Of a stretch of DNA of 64,000 nucleotides, positions 35,128-44,884 are shown piece after piece. The notes under the pieces are model-generated. The model had not been told where the DNA came from and did not search any database. It saw only the letters and a program-made list of their open reading frames with translations. This stretch comes from Pedobacter ginsengisoli. Lineage in GTDB: Bacteria > Bacteroidota > Bacteroidia > Sphingobacteriales > Sphingobacteriaceae. Position 1 is the stretch's first letter; each line of letters begins with the position of its first letter. Made by a program: the position numbers and the translations under genes. The stretch is taken from the NCBI RefSeq assembly GCF_002736205.1, contig NZ_CP024091.1:2849555-2913554 (forward strand). Direction: 5' to 3'.

Positions 35128-36867
35128 AATTGCTTGTGCTTTTTTGTGAATTAAAAATCTGTACATATTCTGGACTTGTCGCCATAAGCTCATTGTGTGT
35201 TCCTGCAGCCAATATTTCGCCCTGCATAAGCAAAATGATTTGTTCATAATGCTCAACAGCAGCTATTTTCTGGGTTACTGATATAAGCGTTAAATTTGGA
35301 TAATTACGTTGAATATTTTCAAGTATTCGGGTTTCGGTCTGATTGTCTACCCTAGCCGTAAAATCATCAAGCAGTAACACATTTGGATTTATTGCTAATG
35401 CGCGTGCCAACATAATCCGCTGCTTTTGCCCACCCGAAAGGCTCAACCCACGTTCTGAAACACTGGTATCTAAGCCCTTTGGCAATAATTCTATAAAATC
35501 CTTCAATTCGGCAGTTTCAATTGCTTTTTGCAAAGATTCGTCTGTTACCGTTTCACTAAAGGTAATATTCTCGCGAATGCTCATATTAAACAGAATACTA
35601 TCCTGAAAAACAAAGCCTAATTTTTGGTAAAAGGATTCACTTTTATATTCATCAATCTGATGCCCATCAAATGTAAGCGTACCACTATCCGGTTTAATTA
35701 AGCCGCTAAGTAAATAGAGCAGCTGGGTTTTACCTGCCGCTGTTGGCCCAATAACAGCTGTGCGTGATCCAGGGCGTACTGCGATATTAATATGTTTTAA
35801 TACTGGTTTTTCGCCATAGCAAACATTTATACCTCTCACCTCGATCGTTCCTGTTAAATCAGCGTTAAGCTCACCTGCCTCCAGGACATCTGGTCTTTCA
35901 AGCATTCCACTTATTCTACCATACGAAGCAGTGGCCTGAGCAATTACGTTACTCATAAAGCCTATTATCAGAATTGGAAAGATAAGTAGCGCCAGGTAGC
36001 TGTTAAAAGCAGCAAAATCACCTAAACTCATTTTGCCATTAATTACGTAATGCCCGCCCAGTACAAGAATCATTAAACCAGCCATATTTGCTGTGAATAC
36101 AATTATGGGGATTAGCCAGGCAAATAGCCTTAGTATGGAAAGCCCAATATCTTTAGCCTTAGTGCTAGCTTCAAAGAATTTATTGTATTCCAAGTGTTGT
36201 GAATTAATTACACGGATCAGCATAGCCCCAGAATACTTTCGTTAATAACCTTATTTAGCCAATCAATTACTTCCCTACTTTTTTTAAACAGGACTCGTAC
36301 TTTACCTAGCACTACAAAAAAAGCACCTCCAATAATTGGTATAATAGCCATTACAATTAGGCCCAGCCTCCAGTTAATGCTTAACAATAAAATACTTGCT
36401 CCAATAATTATAAACAGCGAGGATACAATGGAAACAATAGCCTGTGATACGAACAGCTTTATAGAATCGACATCAGACGTTAGATTGGTAAGTAACCGTG
36501 AAGGGTTGGTAGTTTGTATGTAAGCAAAACTTTGTCTGGATATTTTATCGGCCAGACGGGTTCTTAAATCCCTTGCAACCTTCTCTGAAGCGTAAGTTTG
36601 CATTAAACTTTGAAGGAAACTGAATAAGAAAATAATGATAACTATGGTGATAAACTCAGCAGCAATTATTCTATAAGAAAACTTGCCTGCGCTATAGGCA
36701 TCAATACCACTACCAATAAGTTTTGGTATCCAAAGATTCAGCCCGTTACTAAGTAAAGCAAACAGAATCAACAGAAAAATAAGTCCTGAATATGGCTTAA
36801 GCAAGCTAAAAATGCTTGGGCTTTGCTTTGTTTTCTGTTTAGGGACTTCGGTATCTGAATTCTTCAT
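35117..36867 (-). pseudogene. ABC exporter half-transporter with degenerate NBD, frame-broken at a G-run
   Basis: The first part (36867-36217) gives a six-helix exporter start through LNKVINESILG. The next frame continues AMLIRVINSQHLEYNKFFEAS and runs through helices 5-6 and the nucleotide-binding domain to 35117. One extra G in the four-G run at 36226-36229 restores about 583 residues. The domain has Walker A GPTAAGKTQ, a perfect LSGGQ, but Asp for the catalytic Glu (LLLDDFTARVD) and Gln for the H-loop His (VTQKIA). This is the usual degenerate half of heterodimeric exporters, so the substitutions are not decay. The frame break may be an assembly error. Confidence 0.85.
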
Positions 36868-36917
36868 TTCAATTTACGAAATTGGGATTTTTTTTCAATA
36901 CTATAACCCAATGCCGA

Positions 36918-37628
36918 TTATAATTCAGTTATTTTTAAGTTACGAAAATAAATCTCAGCCCCCTCAGATTCTAAACACAGGTAGCCCTTTTTTACGGTTG
37001 ACTTACTTATCCCGTTTACAAACTTACCGTTTACAGATAGCTTAATAGTCCCGTCGACACAAACCACGATATAGCTATTCCATTCACCCTTTCCTTTGCA
37101 ACGGTTCTCTACAGATTTGCTGCGTTCACCTCTAGGGTTATCCGGAACTGTTTGTACGCCTCCAACTCCAAAAAGTTCACCATGAACATAAGCAATAGGC
37201 GGCTTCTCCCCATTAGTAATGTTTTGATTTACCCAATCAAGTTCAAGCATCTGAACCTCTACCCCACCTGGCAAGCGATTTTCTGCACCTGGCTTTGCGT
37301 CACTCCATACAAATACTCCTGAATTTCCACCGGCTTCCATGTGTTTCCATTCAACCTGAAGGATAAAGTTTTCATACAGTTTTTCTGAACGCATGACTCC
37401 AATGGGCTTACCTTTGCAAATGAGCAGATCTTTGTCTACCCTCCAGGTATCAGGATCTGTGTTTACATTGATCCAGTTAATAGGCTGTCCCTTAGCTTTA
37501 TTACCTCTTGTTGTTTGCTCAAATTTCAACTCTGTTCCAAATTTAATAGGTTTTGACTGCGCAAATAGTGACGAATTACAAGGCAACATAAAAAGAAAGG
37601 CCATACCTATCCCACGTAATATTCTCAT
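36918..37628 (-). CDS. DUF1080 / 3-keto-disaccharide hydrolase-like exported protein
   Basis: This 236-residue protein has a signal peptide ending SSLFAQ and a concanavalin-like jelly-roll domain of the DUF1080 family. Characteristic stretches are [21 protein letters not shown] and [14 protein letters not shown]. Some members hydrolyse 3-keto-glycosides in the periplasm. It lies 19 bp after a Tat-exported Gfo/Idh/MocA oxidoreductase gene, a pairing frequent in Bacteroidota. The two may work on an oxidised sugar; the sugar is unknown. Confidence 0.85.
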   Translation of the reverse strand: MRILRGIGMAFLFMLPCNSSLFAQSKPIKFGTELKFEQTTRGNKAKGQPINWINVNTDPDTWRVDKDLLICKGKPIGVMRSEKLYENFILQVEWKHMEAGGNSGVFVWSDAKPGAENRLPGGVEVQMLELDWVNQNITNGEKPPIAYVHGELFGVGGVQTVPDNPRGERSKSVENRCKGKGEWNSYIVVCVDGTIKLSVNGKFVNGISKSTVKKGYLCLESEGAEIYFRNLKITEL

Positions 37629-37647
37629 ATCTATAGCTTAAGGAAGG

Positions 37648-38955
37648 TTAAATTACTTTGGTTATGCCAGGCAAAGCAACCGGATGATCTTGCCATTTAA
37701 GATCCCAATTATAATCCTCTATTTTTGGGCCTAATGTTTCAGTAGACTTCATTGCTTGCTCCAATGTAAGCGTTTGCCCGCTATAGGCAACCATGCGCCC
37801 CCAAATAGCCAGCATGGTACTATTAGCCATCTCCTCTCCCTGATTTATAAGGTTTCCGCTTCTTATACCGGCAAAAAACTCATTATGCTGAGTTTGATAC
37901 ATATTATTCTTTTCACCATTATACTGCCATTTATTTTTTCCGGTTATTTCATATCTGCTTCCTACATTGATAATTGCGCTACCATCTGATCCTAATACAT
38001 CTACGCTATTGCGATGCGAAGTTCCCTCCTGTTGTCTGCAGAAATGATAACCTTTAACTCCATCTGCATAGGCATACTCAATGGCAAAATGGTCGTATAT
38101 ATTACCAAAAATCTCGTCTACACGCACCTGCCGACCACCTGTACCTGTTGCACTTAAAGGCATCTTTCCTCCCATTGCCCAGGACATCATGTCCAGACTG
38201 TGAACGGCTTGTTCTGTTATAAAATCGCCAGATAGCCAACTATGATAATGCCAGTTGCGCATTTTGTAGGTCAGATCAGTCCAATCTGGCTGACGGGGAT
38301 TAGACCAATTTCCGGCTCCGTTTCTAAAGGTAGAAACGGTTCTGATCTCTCCAACATCTCCTTTTAATACCCTTTCAAAAGTAGCTCTGCTAGGCAGATC
38401 ATATCTAAAACAAAACCCAGACACCAAGGAAAGATTTTTCTCTCTTGCTTTTTTTGCAGCATCTAAAACCTTACGTATTCCGGGCACATCAACAGCAACG
38501 GGTTTTTCGCAAAAAACATGCTTATCTGCATTAATTGCCGCGGTTAAGTGATCAGGTCTGAAAGCAGGTGGCGTGGTAAGCAATACTACATCTACCCCTG
38601 AATCTATCAGTTTTTGATAAGCATCAAAACCGATGAACTTGTTCTTTTTATTTACCTTTACCCTATCTCCTCCAATTTCAAACAGGGCTGAATAAGCACC
38701 TTCCAGCCTATCCTCAAAAACGTCGGCCATTGCTGTAATTATAACGTCAGGATCTGCCTGCAATGCTTGGGCCGCTGCACCTGTACCCCTGCCACCACAA
38801 CCTATTAACCCCACCTTTAGTTTAGATTTTACTGATGAAAACAGCGGAGAAGAAAAGCCAGATTGGTAAGCTAAAGTACTACCTACCAGTACCAGGCCTG
38901 ATTTCTTTAAAAATGATCTTCGATCCGTTAAATTTGGAATTTTAATTTTATTCAT
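37648..38955 (-). CDS. Tat-exported Gfo/Idh/MocA-family oxidoreductase
   Basis: This 435-residue NAD(P)-binding sugar oxidoreductase has a twin-arginine leader (TDRRSFLKKSGLVLVGS). The Rossmann motif is LIGCGGRGTG and the family signature is FCEKPVAVD. The C-terminal domain carries the GDFITEQAVHSLDMMSW region typical of exported bacterial members. The Tat leader means it folds with its cofactor before export. With the DUF1080 protein downstream it probably oxidises and processes a sugar or cyclitol. No regulator is adjacent. Confidence 0.88.
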   Translation of the reverse strand: MNKIKIPNLTDRRSFLKKSGLVLVGSTLAYQSGFSSPLFSSVKSKLKVGLIGCGGRGTGAAAQALQADPDVIITAMADVFEDRLEGAYSALFEIGGDRVKVNKKNKFIGFDAYQKLIDSGVDVVLLTTPPAFRPDHLTAAINADKHVFCEKPVAVDVPGIRKVLDAAKKAREKNLSLVSGFCFRYDLPSRATFERVLKGDVGEIRTVSTFRNGAGNWSNPRQPDWTDLTYKMRNWHYHSWLSGDFITEQAVHSLDMMSWAMGGKMPLSATGTGGRQVRVDEIFGNIYDHFAIEYAYADGVKGYHFCRQQEGTSHRNSVDVLGSDGSAIINVGSRYEITGKNKWQYNGEKNNMYQTQHNEFFAGIRSGNLINQGEEMANSTMLAIWGRMVAYSGQTLTLEQAMKSTETLGPKIEDYNWDLKWQDHPVALPGITKVI

Positions 38956-39160
38956 AGCATTAGGTTCATGGTTGTGTGTGCTCCTTGGCAGGAGGCGATT
39001 TTTTGTACTAAATTTATACTAAGTTATTTAAAGATGATATTAATTCACAAAAAGGTTACCTATTAAATAATACAAAGTAACATGAGTATTTTTGCATGGT
39101 AATGTCCAATTTCAGAAATTACAATCGTCATCTGTTTTTAACCATTAAAATTTAAGCAAA

Positions 39161-39502
39161 ATGAAAGAGTTCTTATTTGTATTTAGAAATGATTATCAAG
39201 CTGTTCCTAAAGGATCTCCTGAAGAAATGCAGGCAGAAACTAAAAAATGGATGGATTGGATTGGTGGTATTGCTGCACAAAACAAACTGGTTGATAGAGG
39301 TAACCGTTTAGCTTCTGAAGGTAATACCTTAAAACCGGGTAATGTAATTACAGATGGTCCGTTTATGGAAATTAAAGAAGCTATTGGAGGGTATACTCTG
39401 ATCAGAGCAGAATCATTAGAAGATGCTACCGAAATTGCTAAAGGTTGCCCTATCTTTCAATTTGGTGGAAGTGTTGAGGTTAGAGCAATTAACCCATTGT
39501 AG
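39161..39502 (+). CDS. YCII/DGPF-domain protein
   Basis: This 113-residue cytoplasmic protein is of the YCII-related family and contains the diagnostic DGPF motif (NVITDGPFMEIKEAIGGY). Such proteins are typically encoded beside ECF42-group sigma factors, as here, and are often their regulon members. Biochemical function is unknown. A TATTTTTG element (39087-39094) could be its -7 box, and a strong hairpin terminator follows the stop, so it can be transcribed separately from the sigma gene. Confidence 0.88.
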   Translation: MKEFLFVFRNDYQAVPKGSPEEMQAETKKWMDWIGGIAAQNKLVDRGNRLASEGNTLKPGNVITDGPFMEIKEAIGGYTLIRAESLEDATEIAKGCPIFQFGGSVEVRAINPL

Positions 39503-39533
39503 GCCATAATAGCCAGATTAGTTTAAAAAAGCC

Positions 39534-39564
39534 AAAAAGCCTTTGTATTTTGCAAAGGCTTTTT
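39534..39564 (+). terminator. Intrinsic terminator after the DGPF gene
   Basis: AAAAAGCCTTTG (39534-39545) and CAAAGGCTTTTT (39553-39564) form a perfect 12-bp stem with a 7-nt loop, ending in a T-run. It separates the DGPF gene from the sigma factor gene, which starts 34 bp later. Confidence 0.85.
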
Positions 39565-39598
39565 CAATTTTGGGAAAGCAAGTAAGTGCAGTTTCGAC

Positions 39599-40837
39599 AT
39601 GGAACAAACAGAAGAATTAATACCACATTTGTTTAGAACAGAATACAGAAAGCTTACTGCTGTTCTAACTAAAATATTTGGCTTGGAGCATATTGAAATT
39701 GCTGAAGATATTTCAAGCGACACCTTTCTGATGGCTTCTGAAACCTGGGGAATAAAAGGCTTACCTGAAAATCCAGTTGCCTGGATCTATACTGTTGCAA
39801 AAAATAAGGCTAAAGATTATTTAAAAAGAAACACGCTTTTTGACCAGAAGATTGTGCCTCATATTCAAAGTAGTACTTCAGAAATTGAGGAATTTGAAAT
39901 AGACCTGTCAGATCAGAACATTACAGATTGCCAGTTGCAAATGATGTTTGCCGTTTGTCACCCATCTATTCCTTCTGAAGCCCAAATAAGTCTGTCACTG
40001 CGTGTGTTATGTGGTTTTGGAATTGATGAAATAGCAAATGCTTTTTTAACCAATAAAGAAGTGATTAACAAGAGGCTATTTCGGGCTAAAGAAAAGCTTA
40101 GATCAGAACAGGTTAAAATTGAGTTCCCGAATCAAAATGCAATTGAAGGAAGGCTTGAAATGGTTCTAAGAACATTATATCTTCTTTTTAATGAAGGTTA
40201 TTATTCAGCCGGAAAGGATATAACCTTAAGAAAAGAGGTTTGTTTGGAGGCCATGCGTTTAACCAACCTGCTGCTTGAAAATAAGTCAACAAATCAACCA
40301 GCCGTAAATGCTTTAATCTCCCTAATGTGCTTTCATGCATCCCGTTTTGAGGCAAGAGTGAATATAAATGGAGAAACCATACTTTATCAGGATCAGAATG
40401 AAAGCCTTTGGAATGACGAACTAATCATACAGGGAGAATGCTTTTTAAATCGGGCTTCTGTAGGTGATAAACTTTCAAAATACCACCTGGAAGCAGGTAT
40501 TGCTTATTGGCACACACTTAAACAAGACACAAACGAAAAGTGGGAAAATATTTTACAGCTTTACAATAAGTTGCTTCAATTGGAGTATTCGCCAATTGCT
40601 GCATTAAACAGAACTTACGCTTTATCAAAAGCCAACGGTAAAAAAGAGGCAATTACAGCAGCAGAGAAGCTTAATCTGCATGACAATCATTTATACCATG
40701 CGCTTTTGGGAAACTTATATACAGGAGTGGATAATTCAGAGGCGCTTTCCCATTTCCGGACAGCATTAAAATTAGCTAAATCAAAAGCCGATAAAACGGT
40801 AATATCCAAAAACATAACTAATCTTGGTTCTTCTTAG
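39599..40837 (+). CDS. ECF42-type sigma factor with C-terminal helical extension
   Basis: This 412-residue protein starts with sigma-70 region 2 (FRTEYRKLTAVLTKIFG ... WIYTVAKNKAKDYLKR) and region 4 (SLSLRVLCGFGIDEIANAFL ... NKRLFRAKEKLR). A 200-residue C-terminal TPR-like extension follows (LLFNEGYYSAGKD ... YNKLLQLEYSPIAALNRTYAL). This architecture and a DGPF neighbour define the ECF42 group. These lack a classical anti-sigma factor and appear to be controlled by the extension. It probably drives the adjacent DGPF gene; the stimulus is unknown. Confidence 0.9.
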   Translation: MEQTEELIPHLFRTEYRKLTAVLTKIFGLEHIEIAEDISSDTFLMASETWGIKGLPENPVAWIYTVAKNKAKDYLKRNTLFDQKIVPHIQSSTSEIEEFEIDLSDQNITDCQLQMMFAVCHPSIPSEAQISLSLRVLCGFGIDEIANAFLTNKEVINKRLFRAKEKLRSEQVKIEFPNQNAIEGRLEMVLRTLYLLFNEGYYSAGKDITLRKEVCLEAMRLTNLLLENKSTNQPAVNALISLMCFHASRFEARVNINGETILYQDQNESLWNDELIIQGECFLNRASVGDKLSKYHLEAGIAYWHTLKQDTNEKWENILQLYNKLLQLEYSPIAALNRTYALSKANGKKEAITAAEKLNLHDNHLYHALLGNLYTGVDNSEALSHFRTALKLAKSKADKTVISKNITNLGSS

Positions 40838-40986
40838 GAAAGACTGGTTCTATTTTTCTAAGCAAAATATTAATAATAGATTCACTTTTACCTAAAAGAG
40901 TGATTTAATTTTAATATTTTTAATTTTGAAGACACTTCATTTATTAAAGCAAAATTGCAACCTCATTATCCTCATTAAAATGGAAT

Positions 40987-41322
40987 ATGTTTAAAACCTA
41001 TCTTCTTTTATTCATTGCTATTGCTTTTGAAATTATTGCCACATCGGCCTTAAAAGCATCTGAGCAATTCAGCAAACCATGGCCATCGCTTTTAACCGTT
41101 ATAGGATATGCAACAGCTTTTTATTTTTTGAGCCTTAGCCTAAACAAACTCAATCTCGGTATTGCTTATGCAATATGGTCGGGAGTTGGCATTATTATGA
41201 TCTCCGTGGTAGGGCTATTTCTGTTTAAGCAAAAACTGGATCTGCCGGCTGTAATTGGCATTGTTCTGATTGTTTGTGGTGTTGTAGTTATCAATGTATT
41301 TTCTAAATCAGTAAGCCATTAA
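40987..41322 (+). CDS. Small multidrug resistance (SMR/EmrE-like) efflux protein
   Basis: This 111-residue protein has four transmembrane helices and the essential membrane-embedded Glu15 in IAFEIIATSALKAS. Further SMR signatures are YFLSLSLNKLNLGIAYAIWSGVG and the GIVLIVCGVVVINV end. It exports cations, guanidinium compounds or polyamines by proton antiport as a dual-topology dimer. It is a single gene; its link with the sigma factor upstream is only positional. Confidence 0.92.
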   Translation: MFKTYLLLFIAIAFEIIATSALKASEQFSKPWPSLLTVIGYATAFYFLSLSLNKLNLGIAYAIWSGVGIIMISVVGLFLFKQKLDLPAVIGIVLIVCGVVVINVFSKSVSH

Positions 41323-41442
41323 ACTTGGTCTCTTTTCTATTACACTATCTCTAAAATTTGATAGACTCCTTATTATTTGGTAATCTTGGTGCCGCGTATA
41401 TACGCCGTAAACTATTTAACAAGCCAACGTTACCATAAATAA

Positions 41443-42528
41443 ATGAGTACGACCCAATTAAGCTCCGACACATTAAAAACTAAACAGCACTTTGATATTC
41501 TTGATGGATTAAGAGGAATTGCCGCAATATCCGTAGTCATCTTTCATTTTATGGAAATGGCCATTACAGATTATAGCAAGAACTTTATTGCTCATGGTTT
41601 TTTAGCTGTCGATTTCTTTTTCTGTTTATCAGGATTTGTAATTGGATATGCTTATGATGATCGTATTGGAAAAATGGGCGTAAAAGAGTTCTTCAAATCA
41701 AGACTCATCAGATTGCATCCTTTAGTTATTTTGGGTTCAATATTAGGCTTATTAACCTTTCTTTTTGCCCCTTATGGTGGGAATCCTGAAGCTTACAGTG
41801 CAGGCAAAATTATTCTGATATTTCTTAGCTCCATTTTACTCATTCCATTCCCCTCAATGACTGAACGTTCTTTTAATCTGTTCAGCTTTAATGCCCCAGC
41901 CTGGTCATTATTCTGGGAGTACATTGCCAATATTGTATATGCTTTTATTCTTTGCAGACTTAGCCGTCGAGTTTTATTGGTATTAACCGCAATTTCGGCT
42001 GTAGCACTTTGCTTTGTGAGTTACCGCTCCGGTAACCTTATGGGTGGTTGGGGTCAATCAACATTTTGGGATGGAAGCATCCGCATATTGTATTCTTTTT
42101 TGGCTGGCTTAGTGATTTATCGATCCAATTGGATTATTAAAAATAAGCTAGGCTTCATAAGCTTATCGATACTACTATTCCTGGCATTTATTATGCCTTT
42201 CAATGAATTAACATGGCTTACAGAACCATTGGTTGTTCTGTTCTATTTCCCATTGATAATTGCACTTGGGGCAGGAGCTGAATTAACAGACAGGCTTAGA
42301 AAGCTTTGCGTTTTTTCGGGAAAAATATCTTATCCACTTTACATGACTCATTATGCCGTAATATGGATGTTCTTAAATTATTACACCGCTAACAAACCGG
42401 ATACGACTCAACTGTCATTTATCGTTGTTATTGGTACAATGCTATTGCTTGCAGTTGCATATCTTTTTATGGTTCTTTATGATATTCCTGTTCGAAAATA
42501 CTTAACCGCAAAAAGAAAGCAGGTTTAA
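41443..42528 (+). CDS. Acyltransferase 3 family (OafA/YrhL-like) membrane protein
   Basis: This 361-residue integral membrane acyltransferase has about ten helices. The N-terminal DGLRGIAAISVVIFHF contains the conserved Arg and the catalytic His region, and FFCLSGFVIGYAY and KSRLIRLHPL follow. It probably O-acetylates or acylates a surface or exported sugar. No polysaccharide genes lie next to it, so the acceptor is unknown. Confidence 0.9.
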   Translation: MSTTQLSSDTLKTKQHFDILDGLRGIAAISVVIFHFMEMAITDYSKNFIAHGFLAVDFFFCLSGFVIGYAYDDRIGKMGVKEFFKSRLIRLHPLVILGSILGLLTFLFAPYGGNPEAYSAGKIILIFLSSILLIPFPSMTERSFNLFSFNAPAWSLFWEYIANIVYAFILCRLSRRVLLVLTAISAVALCFVSYRSGNLMGGWGQSTFWDGSIRILYSFLAGLVIYRSNWIIKNKLGFISLSILLFLAFIMPFNELTWLTEPLVVLFYFPLIIALGAGAELTDRLRKLCVFSGKISYPLYMTHYAVIWMFLNYYTANKPDTTQLSFIVVIGTMLLLAVAYLFMVLYDIPVRKYLTAKRKQV

Positions 42529-42610
42529 CTTTTACGACTCATTAGACATAAACTTAACATTATAGAATTTGAAAACTAATTCTTAGGAATACTTTTTAAA
42601 TAAAATTCAT

Positions 42611-42640
42611 TTGTATTAAATCTAAATAAGAATACCTTTG
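42611..42640 (+). promoter_or_regulatory. Bacteroidota-type promoter for the PepSY gene
   Basis: TTG (42611-42613), a 19-nt spacer and TACCTTTG (42633-42640) match the Bacteroidota -33/-7 consensus (TTG-N19-TAnnTTTG) exactly. It is 58 bp before the PepSY gene start. Confidence 0.75.
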
Positions 42641-42698
42641 CCCGCAGTTTTAAATCAAAACTCATGCAAGAACCCAATCCTCATAAAAACTTTTAGTA

Positions 42699-43859
42699 AT
42701 GCTGCGCAAAATATTTTTCTGGCTGCATAAATGGCTGGGCCTGGCAACAGGCCTTGTAGTTCTAATTGTTAGTTTAACTGGCTGTATAACCGTTTTTTCG
42801 GACGAACTGAAAGAATACTTTTATCATGAAAGATATTATGTTGAACCTGAAAGGGATGGCAACTTTTTAAACTTTAGTCAACTTCATAACCAGGCACAGA
42901 AAGCTCTTGGTCCTGAAATTAAAATTTCCCGCTGTGAGATTTATCCAACCAATGGTCGTACATGGGTATTTAGGGCTTCATTAACAGACAAAAAAGGTTT
43001 TGGCTACTGGAATCACTACAAGTATTATTACAGGGTTTACATAAACCCATACAATGGAAAAGTTGTGCACATGGAAAATACACGAAATGAGTTCTTTCAA
43101 GTGGTACTGAATCTGCACATGAACCTGCTGTTGGGTGACACTATTGGTACCATGGTAACAGGAATTTCGGTGCTATGTTTTTTTATTCTTCTGTTATCTG
43201 GCTTTGTGCTTTGGTTTCCAAAGAAATGGAAATACAAAGCCTTTAAAAAAGGCCTTGTATTTAAGCCAGATGCAGGGAAAAAGCGAATGAACTATGATTT
43301 GCACAATATATTGGGCTTTTATGCATTAATACCGGCTATGCTTATCAGCATAACTGGCCTGGTTTTCGCCTTTTCGTGGGCTGACCAATCCGTTCAGTTT
43401 CTGGCTAACGGAGGGAAAGTTGCCGAAAAGAGAATTATCCCATTATCTACACCCAATGAAACCTATAACCCCCAACCCACCGATAGTGCGATTGCCCAAA
43501 TTTTTAAACTGCACCCTCAGGCTGATGCGCTCTCTATTCGTTTTAGAGAGAAGAATACAGATCCCTTTGATGTTCAGGTACGACTAGCCAAGAATCGTAC
43601 GCATCTCTTTGAATGGTATTATTTTGATCGTAACAATGGTAAAGTCCTAATGAGATATGGCGATCAGGATGTAAAGGGAGGAGAGAAGTTTAGAACCATG
43701 AATTACGACTTACATACTGGGGCTTTTACAGGAATACCTACTAAACTAGTTGCTTTCTTTGTTTCTTTAATCTGCGCTACTATGCCTATAACAGGTTTTT
43801 TAATCTGGTACAATAGAGGAAAAAAAAGTAAAAAAAGCAAAAAAGTTGTTTTGGTATAA
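42699..43859 (+). CDS. PepSY-domain membrane protein (PiuB-like)
   Basis: This 386-residue protein has four main transmembrane helices. The first starts at residue 15 after FFWLHKWLGLATG, and later helices follow FQVVLNLHMNLLLG and NYDLHNILGFYALIPAM. Conserved histidines near the membrane could bind haem. PepSY-associated TM proteins of this length are often iron-regulated and are thought to reduce ferric siderophores or support TonB uptake. No receptor gene is adjacent, so the role stays open. It converges with the AraC gene, 12 bp apart. Confidence 0.85.
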   Translation: MLRKIFFWLHKWLGLATGLVVLIVSLTGCITVFSDELKEYFYHERYYVEPERDGNFLNFSQLHNQAQKALGPEIKISRCEIYPTNGRTWVFRASLTDKKGFGYWNHYKYYYRVYINPYNGKVVHMENTRNEFFQVVLNLHMNLLLGDTIGTMVTGISVLCFFILLLSGFVLWFPKKWKYKAFKKGLVFKPDAGKKRMNYDLHNILGFYALIPAMLISITGLVFAFSWADQSVQFLANGGKVAEKRIIPLSTPNETYNPQPTDSAIAQIFKLHPQADALSIRFREKNTDPFDVQVRLAKNRTHLFEWYYFDRNNGKVLMRYGDQDVKGGEKFRTMNYDLHTGAFTGIPTKLVAFFVSLICATMPITGFLIWYNRGKKSKKSKKVVLV

Positions 43860-43871
43860 AAGAGTTTTTTC

Positions 43872-44762
43872 TTACGCTATTTTCCCAACATTGGTATAAC
43901 TATCTATATAGCCCCTAGGCGAATGGCCTGTTACAGTTCTAAATACCCTATTGAAATTGGTAATACTATTAAAACCAGCATTGTAGGCAACCTCGGAGAT
44001 ACACCCGGCATGCTCACGAAAAATAAGGTTTTTACAGGCATCGTTTACCCTAACCTCATTTAAAAATGAAACAAAGGTGTGGCCAGTATGTTTTTTAAAA
44101 TATCGGCAAAAAGCCTGGGGTGTCATAAAGGCGATATCTGCAATCTCCTCTAAAGATAGCTGGGTATTGTATTTTCCCATGATGTAATTGATGATCTTAC
44201 TTAAACGCCTGCCTTCGCTTTCACTTACATTTAAGGAGTAAGTTTTGGAGCATAAAGGCTTTACCTGATCATCCATCTCTTGCAGCCTATCCATTAATTT
44301 TAAAAACCCAAACATTACGCTACTCCCAGTGGCATACTGGATATCCAGAATATGGGATGCAATGTTTTTTGATACCTTAAAAGGCACTTTAAAGCCCTCT
44401 TTGTGCTTTTTAAAGAAGGTTTTTAATGTCTTCATCTCTGGTAAATTAAACAAAGATGCCAAAATACCCTCAGGGTTGAAATATATAGAGCAGGCCTTTA
44501 TACTTAACTCAGGATTGCCTTTAAAATAGTCAGGATTACTTTTAAAAAGATGAGGCATTTTTGAGCCAATGACAAAAATATCTCCTGCCTTAAAAGCGTG
44601 CATTTCGCTTCCGGTTATTAGTGTCCCTTCCCCCCTTTCAATAAAAGTGATTTGCCATTCATCGTGGCGATGCAGGTGCGGATAAAAATGAGCCATTTCA
44701 ATATATTCTGAAATTACACTCCTATCATCGGGCACCAATATTGTGAATGGTAAAACTTTCAT
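43872..44762 (-). CDS. AraC-family transcriptional regulator
   Basis: This 296-residue protein has an N-terminal cupin-like sensor domain (HLHRHDEWQITFIERGEGTL). The C-terminal double helix-turn-helix includes LEEIADIAFMTPQAFCRYFKKHTGHTF and the signature VAYNAGFNSITNFNRVFRTVTGHSPRGY. It follows the hydroxyproline dehydrogenase gene on the same strand after 122 bp, so it probably regulates the hydroxyproline operon. The ligand is not known. Convergent gene on the left. Confidence 0.9.
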   Translation of the reverse strand: MKVLPFTILVPDDRSVISEYIEMAHFYPHLHRHDEWQITFIERGEGTLITGSEMHAFKAGDIFVIGSKMPHLFKSNPDYFKGNPELSIKACSIYFNPEGILASLFNLPEMKTLKTFFKKHKEGFKVPFKVSKNIASHILDIQYATGSSVMFGFLKLMDRLQEMDDQVKPLCSKTYSLNVSESEGRRLSKIINYIMGKYNTQLSLEEIADIAFMTPQAFCRYFKKHTGHTFVSFLNEVRVNDACKNLIFREHAGCISEVAYNAGFNSITNFNRVFRTVTGHSPRGYIDSYTNVGKIA

Positions 44763-44884
44763 AGGCTTTGCATCAATTTATTTAATGATCCAATTTAATA
44801 ATATTAACCCACATAATTTACACTTATAACAAAATGGGTTAAAATACGGTTACTTATCGATAAAATATTAGCAAAGTCTTTAGT

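Noticed and set aside
35128..35256. Longer N-terminus of the second ABC exporter half
   Set aside because: The extra residues read through the end of the partner gene and do not resemble the family; the ATG at 35127 fits.
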